Below are positions 45,708-56,675 of a DNA stretch of 64,000 nucleotides, in pieces; the first letter of the stretch is position 1, and the number at the start of each line of letters is the position of its first letter. The stretch lies in contig CM055311.2 in assembly GCA_029255685.2 (NCBI GenBank), positions 5,008,269 through 5,072,268 of the forward strand, given 5' to 3'. Position numbers and translations under genes: made by a program. The stretch is from Silene conica (Eukaryota > Streptophyta > Magnoliopsida > Caryophyllales > Caryophyllaceae). The notes under the pieces are model-generated. The model did not search any database. It saw nothing but the letters and a program-made list of their open reading frames with translations, and was not told where the DNA came from.

Positions 45708-47108
45708 ATGACAGAGCCAACCAATGATGTGAATGCTGAGACTCAAGCCCTCATTCAAACTCTTCAGGAGTGCATAGCTAGGTCGTCTATGCCTTCTTCT
45801 TCATCCCAAGCCTCGGGAAGTAACCAAACTGGAGGATTGGCTTGGATTATCACCCAGATGTGGAGGAATGCAACTAAGACATTCGACGGAGAGACCAGTG
45901 CTGCGACCCTCACCACTTGGTTCTTTGACATGGAAAGGAATTTCATGATTTATGGTGTTCGTCCTGAGGATCAGACCCGAGTAGCATCACAGTTCTTAGT
46001 TCGTGAGGCTAGGAGTCGGTGGTTGACGATCAGTGCCCCTGCTACTCGTGACCCTACTTTCACTTGGAGTCGTTTCAAGACTCTTCTTGGCATGAGGTTT
46101 TACCATAGGGACACCCGCCAAGATAAGATGACCGAGTTCATGAACCTTTGCCAAGGAACCCTTTCTGTTCAAGCCTTCACCAATCTATTTGAGGAGCTAA
46201 TCCACTTTGTCCCACAGCTAGTTGAGAGAGAGGAAGACAAAGCCTATCTGTTTCGGAGCAAGCTTAATGCTGAGACTAGGAGTGTAGCTAGTGACGACCC
46301 GACTTCTTACTTCCAGAGTTACTACGGTGTCTTGCGAGTGGAGGACCCTTACCAGATCTATTGTGAAGGATCTAGAGCCTTCTTTCCTCCTCCACCGCCT
46401 TTGCATAGATGCCGAAGCGGGAGACCTCTTCTTGGAAAGAGGAAGTGCCCCCAGAAGAACAAGAAGTCCCAGAGAGTTAAGACTTCCCAAATCCGGAGCT
46501 TGGGCCTCCCATCGGACGTTCCCCTTAAGTGCTTCAAGTGCCACAAGGATCTCCATCTTGGACTTGACTGCCATGGCAACCCGCATCAATGCTTTACCTG
46601 CGAGGGATTTGGACATCGCTCTTTCGAGTGCCGCGTAGGGAATGGCGCCGTCAACCGAGCTATCGCTATTGACCATGAGACTTCCCGGAATCGAGACATG
46701 GGACCCTCGACAGAAGCACCCCTGAGATGTTTCAAGTGTCGCAAAACCCTTCATCCCGGAGCTGACTGTCACGGTAACCCTTATCTTTGCCATGCCTGCA
46801 AGAAGCCCGGGCATCGCTTCTTCGAGTGCCCCGAGAGGAATACCGCTGTTGACAGAGCTGTTACTACTAACCTAGAGGCTCAGACCAGTGGAGCCGGAGC
46901 TGCTCAGGACCAAGCTGAGACTGGAGTTCATCCTGACCCACCTACTGGTATGTTCTTACCTACCGCCTTATTTAGGGTTGATATGCTTGTAACCGTTAAG
47001 ACCTTAATCTCCTCCCTTAGATTCATGTCAATCATCTTTGGAATCTGTCTTCATTTCCTTTTGACTCAACCTGATAATTTGCTTTCCCTGAAACACCTTG
47101 TGCGGTAA
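45708..47108 (+). CDS. G3 Gag-like protein (466 aa) with duplicated zinc-knuckle module
   Basis: The frame opens 170 bp after the primer site. The capsid-like region is at residues 45-220 (MWRNATKTFDGET, FFDMERNF, FKTLLGMRFYHRD), followed by FPPPPPLHR and a basic GKRKCPQKNKK stretch. Two tandem zinc-knuckle modules lie at residues 275-308 and 342-374. Each is a pair of C-x2-C-x4-H-x4-C motifs with a DCHGNP linker (CFKCHKDLHLGLDC with CFTCEGFGHRSFEC; CFKCRKTLHPGADC with CHACKKPGHRFFEC). The G2 Gag has one such module. Knuckles bind element RNA for packaging. The C-terminal 50 residues are hydrophobic. No pol follows. Confidence 0.78.
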   Translation: MTEPTNDVNAETQALIQTLQECIARSSMPSSSSQASGSNQTGGLAWIITQMWRNATKTFDGETSAATLTTWFFDMERNFMIYGVRPEDQTRVASQFLVREARSRWLTISAPATRDPTFTWSRFKTLLGMRFYHRDTRQDKMTEFMNLCQGTLSVQAFTNLFEELIHFVPQLVEREEDKAYLFRSKLNAETRSVASDDPTSYFQSYYGVLRVEDPYQIYCEGSRAFFPPPPPLHRCRSGRPLLGKRKCPQKNKKSQRVKTSQIRSLGLPSDVPLKCFKCHKDLHLGLDCHGNPHQCFTCEGFGHRSFECRVGNGAVNRAIAIDHETSRNRDMGPSTEAPLRCFKCRKTLHPGADCHGNPYLCHACKKPGHRFFECPERNTAVDRAVTTNLEAQTSGAGAAQDQAETGVHPDPPTGMFLPTALFRVDMLVTVKTLISSLRFMSIIFGICLHFLLTQPDNLLSLKHLVR

Positions 47109-48962
47109 CCTACCATAGATGAACTGGGAAACCTCTTGGAATTAGCCGAAGACCGTGATTGGGAGAGTGTTGTTACTAGAGGAGAAACCTAAGGAGCTTG
47201 TTGAATACGTGTTGGGTAACCCTAGAGTTGTATGTTACTAATTTGAAGAGTAAGTGAATGATGAAATAATTGTGCTAGGTAGAGTGTTATACACGACCTT
47301 TAATGGAACTTAGGTGCGAGAATCTAGCTGAGTCATGGGAAATTGTGAGTTTGGTATGTCCACTTGAGGATCTCGAGGAACTTAGAGCGAAGATTGAATT
47401 CGAGGAATTTGATGAAGGTACTGACGTTGCCTGATAATTGAATGAGTTAAGCTAATGCTATTCGAACTTGAGGAAACGAGAGTTGTTAGTAACGGTGTGA
47501 GAACATTGGAATATTTACAAGAACTTGTGGAATTGACGGAGTGGTTAATCTTAAGTTACTTAATGGATCATAGCATTTATCTAATGAAAGACTTAAAGGA
47601 AAATTTAGGATACATCATCAGTTTGAGAATGAATGATTTGTTGAGAGATGTAAGTCCAGAAACGCGTTGATGTGAGTATGGTTATTGTGGACTGTGATAC
47701 AAGTCTAGTAGATGTATCACGTGAGTTGAGTAGTCTGAGAGTTTGGTTGAATCGTCATTTGGGAACTATCTGAGATGAGTTATCTCAACTTTTGAGGAAT
47801 AAATCATTGAAAGGATAATGTTGCTTTAGGCTTCGGGGAACCTTGAGATTCGAATCGTTGTGAGGAACTAGTCATGAAGACCCGTCATAGACGTGCCTGA
47901 CTTGGAAGTTGTTACCTTAATGAGATCTTGTTTTGAATGTTCATTGTGATTATAATTTGGGGATTTAAGATATTGAACCTTGCGAAATAGGTTGCTAGGA
48001 TCGAACGGTCAGAATTTAAGGTTAGAGGGTAATGAATGCTATATCTTGAGTTTTGAGGATTCATTGTTATGGTAATAGAGTTTCGATTCAGAGTTTTGGA
48101 AACCTTCTTGTTGAGGAATGCCCTGTTTTGTGGATGAGATAGGGGAAATAGGAACCGTGAACCCATTGTGAGCATTGAGGTTACGGGAATCGCCTTTTGG
48201 GATATACTTGGGATCGTTGGAAGGATGTTTTGATTGTGAATTGAGCGGTTAGTGCACCCATGTTTGGCAAAGTTACCGTCTTCTTTAACCGTCGACTTAA
48301 TCGTTCCGTTCCTTCAACCTTTCTTTTTGAGTCCTTACAGCCGCGAGGCTTGGAACCCCTAATCCTTCTTATCAAAAATAAGCTCTGCGACTGTTTCCGC
48401 GCTCTCGAAAGTCTGTTTTGGAACTTGTTTCCCAATTGTTGACTTTAAATCCATTGTTTTTTTGGAAAAAGCTTAATTGTTTTAAAAAGTTGAAACTGCT
48501 TTCTCTTCCGTTAGAAGCAACTTTTAGTCATGGTTACCATGGTACTCTTCAAAAATTTGAGAAATAAAGGTTAATTTGGAAGAGAACTTGATTTTGAAGA
48601 ACAGGATATTTTACAATTTGGCAGACTTCAGCGTTGATTGCCACTAGAACGTGTTATTGGAGACGTCTGATAACCCGTACTGTGCCCATCGACACCGAAT
48701 CGACCTAAATTTCGAATTTTGGCTGATTTAATTTTGGGACTTGTCTCAGATTTGGAATGATGGACTCTTGAATACGTAACGAGAATCTCGATATCCATTG
48801 ACAAGACTTGTGCCTTGAAACCTTTTTGTTTCTTGAAACCTTTTTGCTAGATAAAGTTTTGGGTTATCATAACCCGCTTGATATATTCTGAACGTTAGAG
48901 TTGTTTTTGTACCTACTTCTACTTTCGAGTTTCGAGGACGAAACTTTTGAAGATTGGGTGAT
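47109..48962 (+). other. G3 non-coding internal region
   Basis: About 1.85 kb without a supportable frame. It parallels 21734-23774, including the conserved block near 48655-48790, and ends TTCGAGGACGAAACTTTTGA followed by a short purine-rich stretch before the LTR. Confidence 0.7.
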
Positions 48963-51892
48963 TGTAACATCCCGTATTTTCGTAAAATCTATTTTTGGCG
49001 TTTTAAATTATTTTAAGTAATAAAATAATAATTTAATAATTTGTTGTGAAAGGTTTTAATTTAATTAGTAAGATCCGTCTTAAGAACCTTAAGTCCTTAA
49101 GACGAATACGAACTTGGTAAACTTAAACTCATATCTTTAAATATCCGTTCAAGTGTCCGACCCGTTTAATTGACTCGGAAAGGACAACCCATAAAACCCC
49201 CCTTAAAACCCTTCCATCGACACAATTGTCCTCCATCCTCAAACATTTCACTGTAAAACAATTCTCACAAAAACCTCCATTGTTAACATCTTCTTTTGAG
49301 CTTTTTCCATCATCCGTTAATCAAATCGAGGTAACAATAACATTTTCGGAATCCTCATTCGATTTCCAAGCCATCTATCACTTTCATTTTGCAAATCCTT
49401 AACTTCGAAAATGGGGCTGTTTTCCTTAAGTTCCGTTTTTGAGTCCTAAAACCCGTTTTTTTATGTTTGTAGGTGAGGGCTTAGACAATCCAGGGGTTGA
49501 TAGCTACTTGGTAGAGGAGGATCTTTAGCCGGAATCGCTTGAAAGGTGACGATAATGAGAAACTCGGCCTTTATGTGTATATTAGCAAGTTTGATGTGTT
49601 CTTACGATTAGTTTCTGATTTGTTAAAGTATAATGTTTAAAGGACTGAGTAACATGATTAGGAATGTTTATTTGTGATGAATTTATACTTGTTGGTGTTC
49701 TTATGCTCATATGTGGTTTTTCTGAAATTTACACATTTTGCGACGGATACTTGATATAATCATTTGAGGATTGTTATGGGATTTGTATGCTGATAGGATA
49801 GTAGTATTGGATGTTTATAATGTTGAGTAAACTTTGCTTGTACCGATTCTCGAGGATTTGTATCGATTTCATGAGATTTTGATGTCACTGGAAAAACCCG
49901 TTTTTCTGATCAGGCTCTCTGAGCCGGTCGACCGACCGGCCGCCGGTCGACCGGCTGGGAGTGTCTCCTTGTGTATTCCGCGAATTTGTGAAGAAATTAG
50001 GCCTGGACTGCCAGGCGACCGACCGGCTGGTAGTCTCTTGTGTTGTCTTGTGTTTTATACGAGAACATAGGTAGAAGGGAGCCCAGCCGGCAGACCGGCC
50101 GCCTGCCAGCCGGCTGGGAGTGCATTTGGGTATGGTTGCGATTTGTGAAGGCTAGGGAATGGGGTTCCCAGCCGGCCGACCGGCTGCCTGCCGACCGGCT
50201 GGGAGTCCCTTTGTGTGGTTTGGTTTTAAAGAGAAGAGAGGCTGAGAGGACCACCAGCCGGCCGACAGGCTGCCTGCCGACCGGCTGGGGGCCCCTGTAG
50301 GCTATTTTTGATTTGTAATTAAATCGTAACTTTTAAACGGTTGATCGGTTTTGATTGAAACTCGTTCCTTGTGTCTTTGACATGTGTTTGAGGTCCCCGG
50401 AGGATGGGCGACACTATATTGGGTTCGGGAATGGAGAGAGGATAGAGACCCCCCCGCCCCCGGTCGGGTAACCAAAAGGGAAATCGGCTCTCCCTCAACT
50501 TAGTTCCCGGGATCAATTAAGTGTTGATTAGAAATATAAGAAAGTAGAACTAGAGTTTAGTTCATAGATTTGGATGATACTGTATTGATGCGTATAAAGT
50601 TATGCCTTAAGCTGGCCTCTGAACTTAATACGTGAGTTGTTTGTCATATATGGGGATATGCCTTAAGCTGGCCTCTGAGCCCTATATGTGTATGTTTGTC
50701 GTGTCTGGGACATGCCTTAAGCTGGCCTCTGAGTCCAGACATGTTTGTGGTGATCGCGTTGGAACATGCCTTAAGTTGGCCTCTGAGTCTGACGAGTAGA
50801 GCAGCTGCACAACGGGGCATTTAGGTCGTAACACCTCACCCGGGGTGCAGATGTTTGATGCTAGAACATGCCTTAAGCTGGCCTCTGAGTTTAGTATCTT
50901 GTGATGCAGTGAAGGGACATGCCTTAAGCTGGCCTCTGAGTCCTTTACTTTTGGATGCTAGTCTATGCCTTAAGTTGGCCGCTGAGTCTAGTGTCTTGCT
51001 GAATGGCAGGTCCATGCCTTAAGCTGGCCTCTGAGTCCTTGCTTGCTGAATGTTTTGGTAATTAGGTTATGTCTTAAGTTGACCGCTGAACCTTCTTACT
51101 TGCTGAATGTTTTGGTATATAGGTTATGTCTTAAGCTGACCGCTGAACCTTATACTTGCTGAATCTATCTGCTTGCCTAGTGTTGGTACAGTGTCAGATA
51201 TAGATGTGTCTACTGATGTTTCAGATGTTGTTGTTGAGGAGTCTTATGTTTGACTTTAGTATTGTTCATACAAGGCATTGGATGACTCTTTGATCGGTTT
51301 CATAAATAGTTGGACTGAAAGACCCCCCGACTGAGTAACCAGTAGGGAAACCGGCTCTCCTTCCTAACGGTTTATGAAGTTGGGTTGAGAGCTATGCATC
51401 AGTATCGCATGATAGTATGAGAACAGTTGATGAGATGTTTATGCTTCACATGTTGATATATGTTGGAGTATTCTGTATTGCTTTATGTGTTACGTGTTGT
51501 CACAAAAGGTGGCTAGGAGAACTCTAGTCACTCCCCACTGATTGTGGCGTACATGTTTACATGTATGTAGGTACATGCAGGTTGGAGCGGGGTTCACACG
51601 AGAGCTAGCGAGTGATGATCCTGTTTTCATCATATGACATACCCGTTATCGTTTAGCTAGACTCTTAGTTTCTTTTGATACAGTTTTTGGTTCGTGCCTA
51701 TAGGGATGTTCCATCCTAGGCTATTGTACATATTTGGTTTTGAAACTTAGAACTGTTACTTATCTATTTTGTTTCAGTTTCCGTTTCAGTTTAAGACTTC
51801 TCGCATGTTGTTTACCTTAAAAAGTTTTAATTCCGCTGCATTTTTGGTACTTTTGTATGTTAATATTTTCCGCTTTCGCGGGGGGTTTTACA
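48963..51892 (+). repeat. G3 3' LTR
   Basis: 2930 bp and about 99 percent identical to 42611-45536. GC palindromes lie at 49912-50297 and hairpin units at 50588-51150. Confidence 0.88.
50588..51150 (+). repeat. Hairpin-unit array in the G3 3' LTR
   Basis: Same unit number and order as 44235-44795, with only scattered differences. Confidence 0.85.
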
Positions 51893-52040
51893 CAAACAGT
51901 TATTCTCTAGATCGAGAAAACCACTCATGATATGATCAAATGCAAGTACGACCAGAAAGACACCTTGTATTGAGTGGGAGATTGTAATTAATAGGACAAG
52001 AGAATTGGTGACGCATACTTGTCGACGACAAGTGGGAGAT
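51893..52040 (+). repeat. Copia 3' internal end, right of G3
   Basis: Matches 58953-59100, including ATCGAGAAAACCACTCATGA and GACAAGTGGGAGATT. With 42568-42610 it represents the 3' end of a copia unit lying ahead of the LTR at 52041, a partial unit in tandem with the next one. Confidence 0.8.
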
Positions 52041-53278
52041 TGTTAGGATATATGTCCTCACCAATAGTGCGATCACATAATTAAATCTCATGACGTGAAT
52101 GCGCAAGGGATGATACGAAATTATATTGTCAACTGACCAACATTAATCAGTAATGATTGGCTAACTAGAGTTTGACATTACTGTCGTATGGCGTTGGTGG
52201 TCAGTTGATCCCTTTAGGTCACACCTATAGGACAATTCCCTTAATTGATAATCTGATCAAATGTATATTGATACGAGTTGATCATATTCCTTAAACTCGT
52301 ATATCGAGAAATCAGAGGTTAAATCTTATTATAAGATTTATGTTTATAATTGAAACACATCAATTATCAAACACTAAACGGTATTTACGAAATGTCGTAA
52401 TGAGAATGAACCGGGTTGTATTTTATTACAAGCAAGTGTTGTAAATCGTATTGACGATTAATAAAATAACCATTTTATATTAGTAATTTCGAATTACTTG
52501 TCAAATTGATAAATATGATTTATTTAATTTATAAATGACATTTATTTGATAAATTTGCATTTTAATTTAAAACAATTGTTTCTTATAATGTTGTGACATA
52601 GTGTATGTCACACATGTACAATTGTACAAATGACAAAAATAAAATGGAGTCCATATTAAGTGAGATGCCGGTTTTAAGAGGTGAGTTTATGGGTTGATTT
52701 GTGTGTTTATTACACCCTAAACACAAATCATTAAAGTAAACCTAGAGAACTCAAACCTATGGCCACCCTAAGTACATGGGTAAGGGAAATTGTTCCCTCT
52801 TGTTGCTTCCCATGTCCGGCCGTCCCAACCCAAGGCCACCTCAATATTACTTGTGATTTTTCACAAGTAATTCATTCTAATTCCCTTAGCAAAATTTCTA
52901 GAGAGAAAAGTTGTTCAAAACCTCTAAAAATATTACAAGATAATATTTCCTAAAACTATAATAGTTTTATTTGTTTTAATAGTTCTAATAAGAGATTAGA
53001 ACTTAGATTAATAAGGAAACCGTTTCTAAACCCTAGCTTGTGTTAGTCTTGGTTCTTAAGGGTGTCTTGGGTGCATCTTGAAGGAGATATTCTACTTGGA
53101 TACTAAGGGTTGGAGGATCATCCTTGCATCATACTTGTCGAAATAAGTGAGCTTTCGATTCTTTATTCCGCTTTATTATAAGCATGCATAAGATCTATAT
53201 AATATCTAATTAAAATGTTAATTAACTATTTCATTAGTATAACTAAGTTTTTAGGGTTTGAGACCTTAGAGCCTAACA
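52041..53278 (+). repeat. LTR of the gag-only copia (shared)
   Basis: Starts TGTTAGGATATATGTCCTC and ends GAGCCTAACA. It is 1238 bp, and the primer site follows at 53281. Confidence 0.88.
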
Positions 53279-55721
53279 ATTGGTATCAGAGCAAATCGGT
53301 TGTTTGCATGCTTTTCGTTTATATTTTTACGAAGTTATTAGATAACAAAAATAAAATTGAAATTTTATATCGTATTTGATATGGCCGAAATTTCTAATGC
53401 ATGAATACCTACTGGTCCTAAAAGTATTTTAGGATAATTTGGAATAATTTTTAGATATATATTGTTCATAAGTATAATTATTTCGATTTTTGTCATTTTT
53501 AATGGTTAAAATGATTTATTTTTGGGAAAATAGCTATTATTAACTTCTGGCCGAGATTTTTTAGTATGGTTTCACATGTATTTCCTATGATATGAATATG
53601 AATTTTCGTAAATATTGGAGTTAAAATGCATGGTTTATGAATTTTAAATGTTAAAATGCCATAAAATGAGAATAAATGGGTTTATATAGTTATATTGTGA
53701 ATTTGACTATAAAAATCTTTGAGTATGTCACTTGCAATATTTAAAATAAATATTAAAGTTTCCAGAAATTTTTATCATATATTGCATGATTATTGATTTT
53801 TAATGAAAAATCGGATAAAAAGTGACATAATTTCGACTTTAATAGTTTGAGTTGGAATTTGGCCATACAAATTTTACACAATGTCATATATATTATTTCC
53901 AGCATTTTTAAAAATTTCGAGATTTTTATTTGATGTTATGCTTGTGAAATAATTTTAATGGTTAAAATTGTACGATATATGACATAAATTGTTAAATATA
54001 GCAAAAGTTGTTAAAATGGCCGAAAAATTAAACCCATAAAAGTCATATTTGATATGTTCATCACCATATTTTTCTTGGGAGCCAAAAGTTTCTGTATTTT
54101 TAATTTTTATTTATTAATTGTTATATTTAAAAATTGAATAATAAGAGTCATTTTTATGAAAATTTCGGATATTGGGCAGTGTGTTCTTTAACTTTTCTGT
54201 CCATTTCAATTTCTTCAAGTGTTTTGGAAAGTGTAAAAATATTATTAGTATTTTAAATACTTTTATGGAGGTAATTATTGAATTTCCGACTCAAAATACG
54301 CGTTTTTACGTCTTATTTATGATATAAATAATAAAACCGTATAAATACTAATATTTTAAAGTTCCGAAATTTTAAGAAAATTCTAGAATGTTCAAAATTT
54401 GAATTTTCAATTTTTCGAAATTTTATGACTCTTTTAGAATTTTATATTATTTTTCCCGTAAAACCGATTAATACCGAACAATATTATAATATTAAGTTAA
54501 GTCATGTTCAAAGTTTGAGTAAGACTAAATTTTGAAACCTAAATGAGTTAGGATGATTAACTTAAGAGTGAATTTCGATTCATATGATGCCAAGTGTTTT
54601 TAATCGTTAAAACACGCAATTCCATAAAACCGAGGTATACGATAACTATATATATAAATGATATTCAGTAGGACGATTTGGTTTGGGTTTTGCATGTTAG
54701 TTCATATTCATAAGCATTGCATATTTTAATTATGATTGTCATGATTTTATTTACGTAGTTTTGGATTATGTAATTTACTTAGTATGGCCTTAGTTTTAAT
54801 CGATATTTCCCGTAATGTAAGGGGTTATCGATTCGGATGTAATTAATGTGATCTCGTATCACTTTATTTATTGTTTTCTATTTTATAATGTATAAAGTAG
54901 ATAGAAAAGTTGTAATTTTTGTAAATTCGGGAGAGCCTTGAAGACGATGCCATTCGGGAAGGAGTTCCGACCAAGACGGTATTTGCCTTGGGATGCATGC
55001 CTCGTGAAGATCAACGGACCAAGGAGTTGGTTTCCGAATTTGTACTTTTATTATTTTCTTTTCTAGGAAGGCTATACTAGGGTTTCTTATGCTTTAAGTT
55101 TTATGCTTTTATTTTTCTTTATATGTTTGCATGCATAGCCAAATCGTCATATCATGTCATGCATTTTATTCGAATTCGTCGACCTAGTCAATTAAATTTA
55201 TCGATAATTCACCGACTTAGTTCACTTAAACGGAGATAGATAATAATTTGACTAGATCTCTTACATTATAAATATTGAGGCTTAGCCTTACCTAAGAGTA
55301 TAGACCCATGACTCCCTTCTTCATAAGAAAGTGAGCTCGGCTACACCGGGGTACTAAGCTTGTTACGTTGGGTAAGTGGGGTGATGTGATTACACCTTGA
55401 AATTTGGTCGATCTCAACGAAGGTATTGGTAACCGTAGTTGCAATAAGTTCGGGCTAAAGACAATTTATAGGAAATTGTCGACCGAGAGTTCTAAGGTAG
55501 AACCGATTAAAGAGTTAATCCACCAAATTATATCAATAAGCAGGGATGAATCGGCTACACCGTGCCCGAATTAGTATGGATTTGGGTCTCGGAATCGTTT
55601 ACTTAATTGGGTAAGAGATCATTAAGTAAATTCTAAACTTGTTTAAAATAATTACGAGTTTTAAATGATGTTGTTTTTAATTCCTTCACTTTTATTTGTA
55701 GTTTAATTTTCAACATCGTCA
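53279..55721 (+). other. Long non-coding leader of the gag-only copia
   Basis: 2.44 kb, AT-rich in the first two thirds. Blocks at about 54930-55040 and 55290-55640 (CCCATGACTCCCTTCTTCAT, GGGTAAGTGGGG, GATCTCAACGAAGG, GAGAGTTCTAAGGTAGAA) resemble the leader of the Angela/BARE-like copia at 30310-30960, although the two families are otherwise diverged. Confidence 0.65.
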
Positions 55722-56675
55722 ATGGCCACCAACGCTCCACCTCTCACTAATGTATCATGGCTTCGATCCTTCATGGATCATTGCAAACTCGATAAGCATG
55801 GTTCCAATTTTAAGGATTGGGATGTGCAATTAGTTTTGGCCGCTCAAGGTGACGATAAGACTCGTTACCTCACCGAAGCCGCTCTTCCCGCTCCAACCGC
55901 TCGTTCCGCGGCTCCAACTCGTGAGGCTTATGAAGCCTATATGAAAGAGTCCTCCGCTCTCAAGAATGTGCTTATCTTCTCCATGGAGCCGGATCTCCAA
56001 AGGAGTATGATTAAGTTAAGCACGTCATATGAGATTTACACCAAACTTGTGACGATGTTTTCACAAACTCCAAGGGTGATTCAATATAAGACGGCCTCCG
56101 CCTTCTTCGACATTTGCTTGAAGGAGGGACAAAATATTAGCCCTCATGTACTCAAATTAGTTGAGTTTGCGGAGACTCTCAAGTTGCAAGGAGTTGATGT
56201 TCCCGACTCTCTCATCATTGACCGAGTTCTTTACTCTCTCAATAAGGTGAAATCGTATGCTCAATTCCGGGTGAATTTCAACATGCGAAATCAAGAAACC
56301 ACATTGGACGAATTGCATAAGATGCTCGTCCAAGCCGAGAGAGACATGGGACTTCATGAAAGTTCCACTAAGGATGTTTTGAACATCGAGAAGAAAGGGA
56401 AAGGAAATTCTAAAAGGAGTGCCTTCAAAGGCAAGGGCAAGAAAACGTTCAAGCCCAAACCGGCTAAAGAGAAGACCTTTTCGAAAGGCGCTTCCACCTT
56501 ATCTTCAAAATCTGAAGACAAGTGTCATTATTGCACGAGGTTAGGGCATTGGAAACGTAATTGCCCCCAATACTTGACTGATCTCAAAAATGGAAAGGCT
56601 CTCGTCGTAGGTAATAATTCTCGTTTAAAATTCATGTCATTTTGTCAACTTATGTATGGTGATACAAATTGTTGA
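55722..56675 (+). CDS. Copia Gag (317 aa) of the gag-only element
   Basis: The open frame encodes a copia Gag similar to that at 31137 onward: WLRSFMDHCKLDKHGSNFKDWD, LIFSMEPDLQRSM, MFSQTPRVIQYKT, LDELHKMLVQAERDM. A lysine-rich GKGKKTFKPKPAKEK segment and one zinc knuckle CHYCTRLGHWKRNC (about residues 267-280) follow. Gag would assemble particles around element RNA. The frame closes shortly after the knuckle and no protease motif follows, unlike the related Gag-Pol. Confidence 0.8.
   Translation: MATNAPPLTNVSWLRSFMDHCKLDKHGSNFKDWDVQLVLAAQGDDKTRYLTEAALPAPTARSAAPTREAYEAYMKESSALKNVLIFSMEPDLQRSMIKLSTSYEIYTKLVTMFSQTPRVIQYKTASAFFDICLKEGQNISPHVLKLVEFAETLKLQGVDVPDSLIIDRVLYSLNKVKSYAQFRVNFNMRNQETTLDELHKMLVQAERDMGLHESSTKDVLNIEKKGKGNSKRSAFKGKGKKTFKPKPAKEKTFSKGASTLSSKSEDKCHYCTRLGHWKRNCPQYLTDLKNGKALVVGNNSRLKFMSFCQLMYGDTNC

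Larger units (their letters stand above)
42611..51892 (+). mobile_element. G3: whole-looking long-LTR, gag-only gypsy-like element
   Basis: A 9.28-kb element with LTRs of 2926 and 2930 bp, primer site at 45539, one open gag frame, and non-coding DNA up to the 3' LTR. Target duplication CAAAC lies at 42606-42610 and 51893-51897. The LTRs differ at roughly 1 percent of positions, which suggests insertion within about a million years at usual plant rates. It looks structurally whole but encodes no protease, integrase or polymerase, so it is non-autonomous. It inserted into copia 3' internal DNA. Confidence 0.88.
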
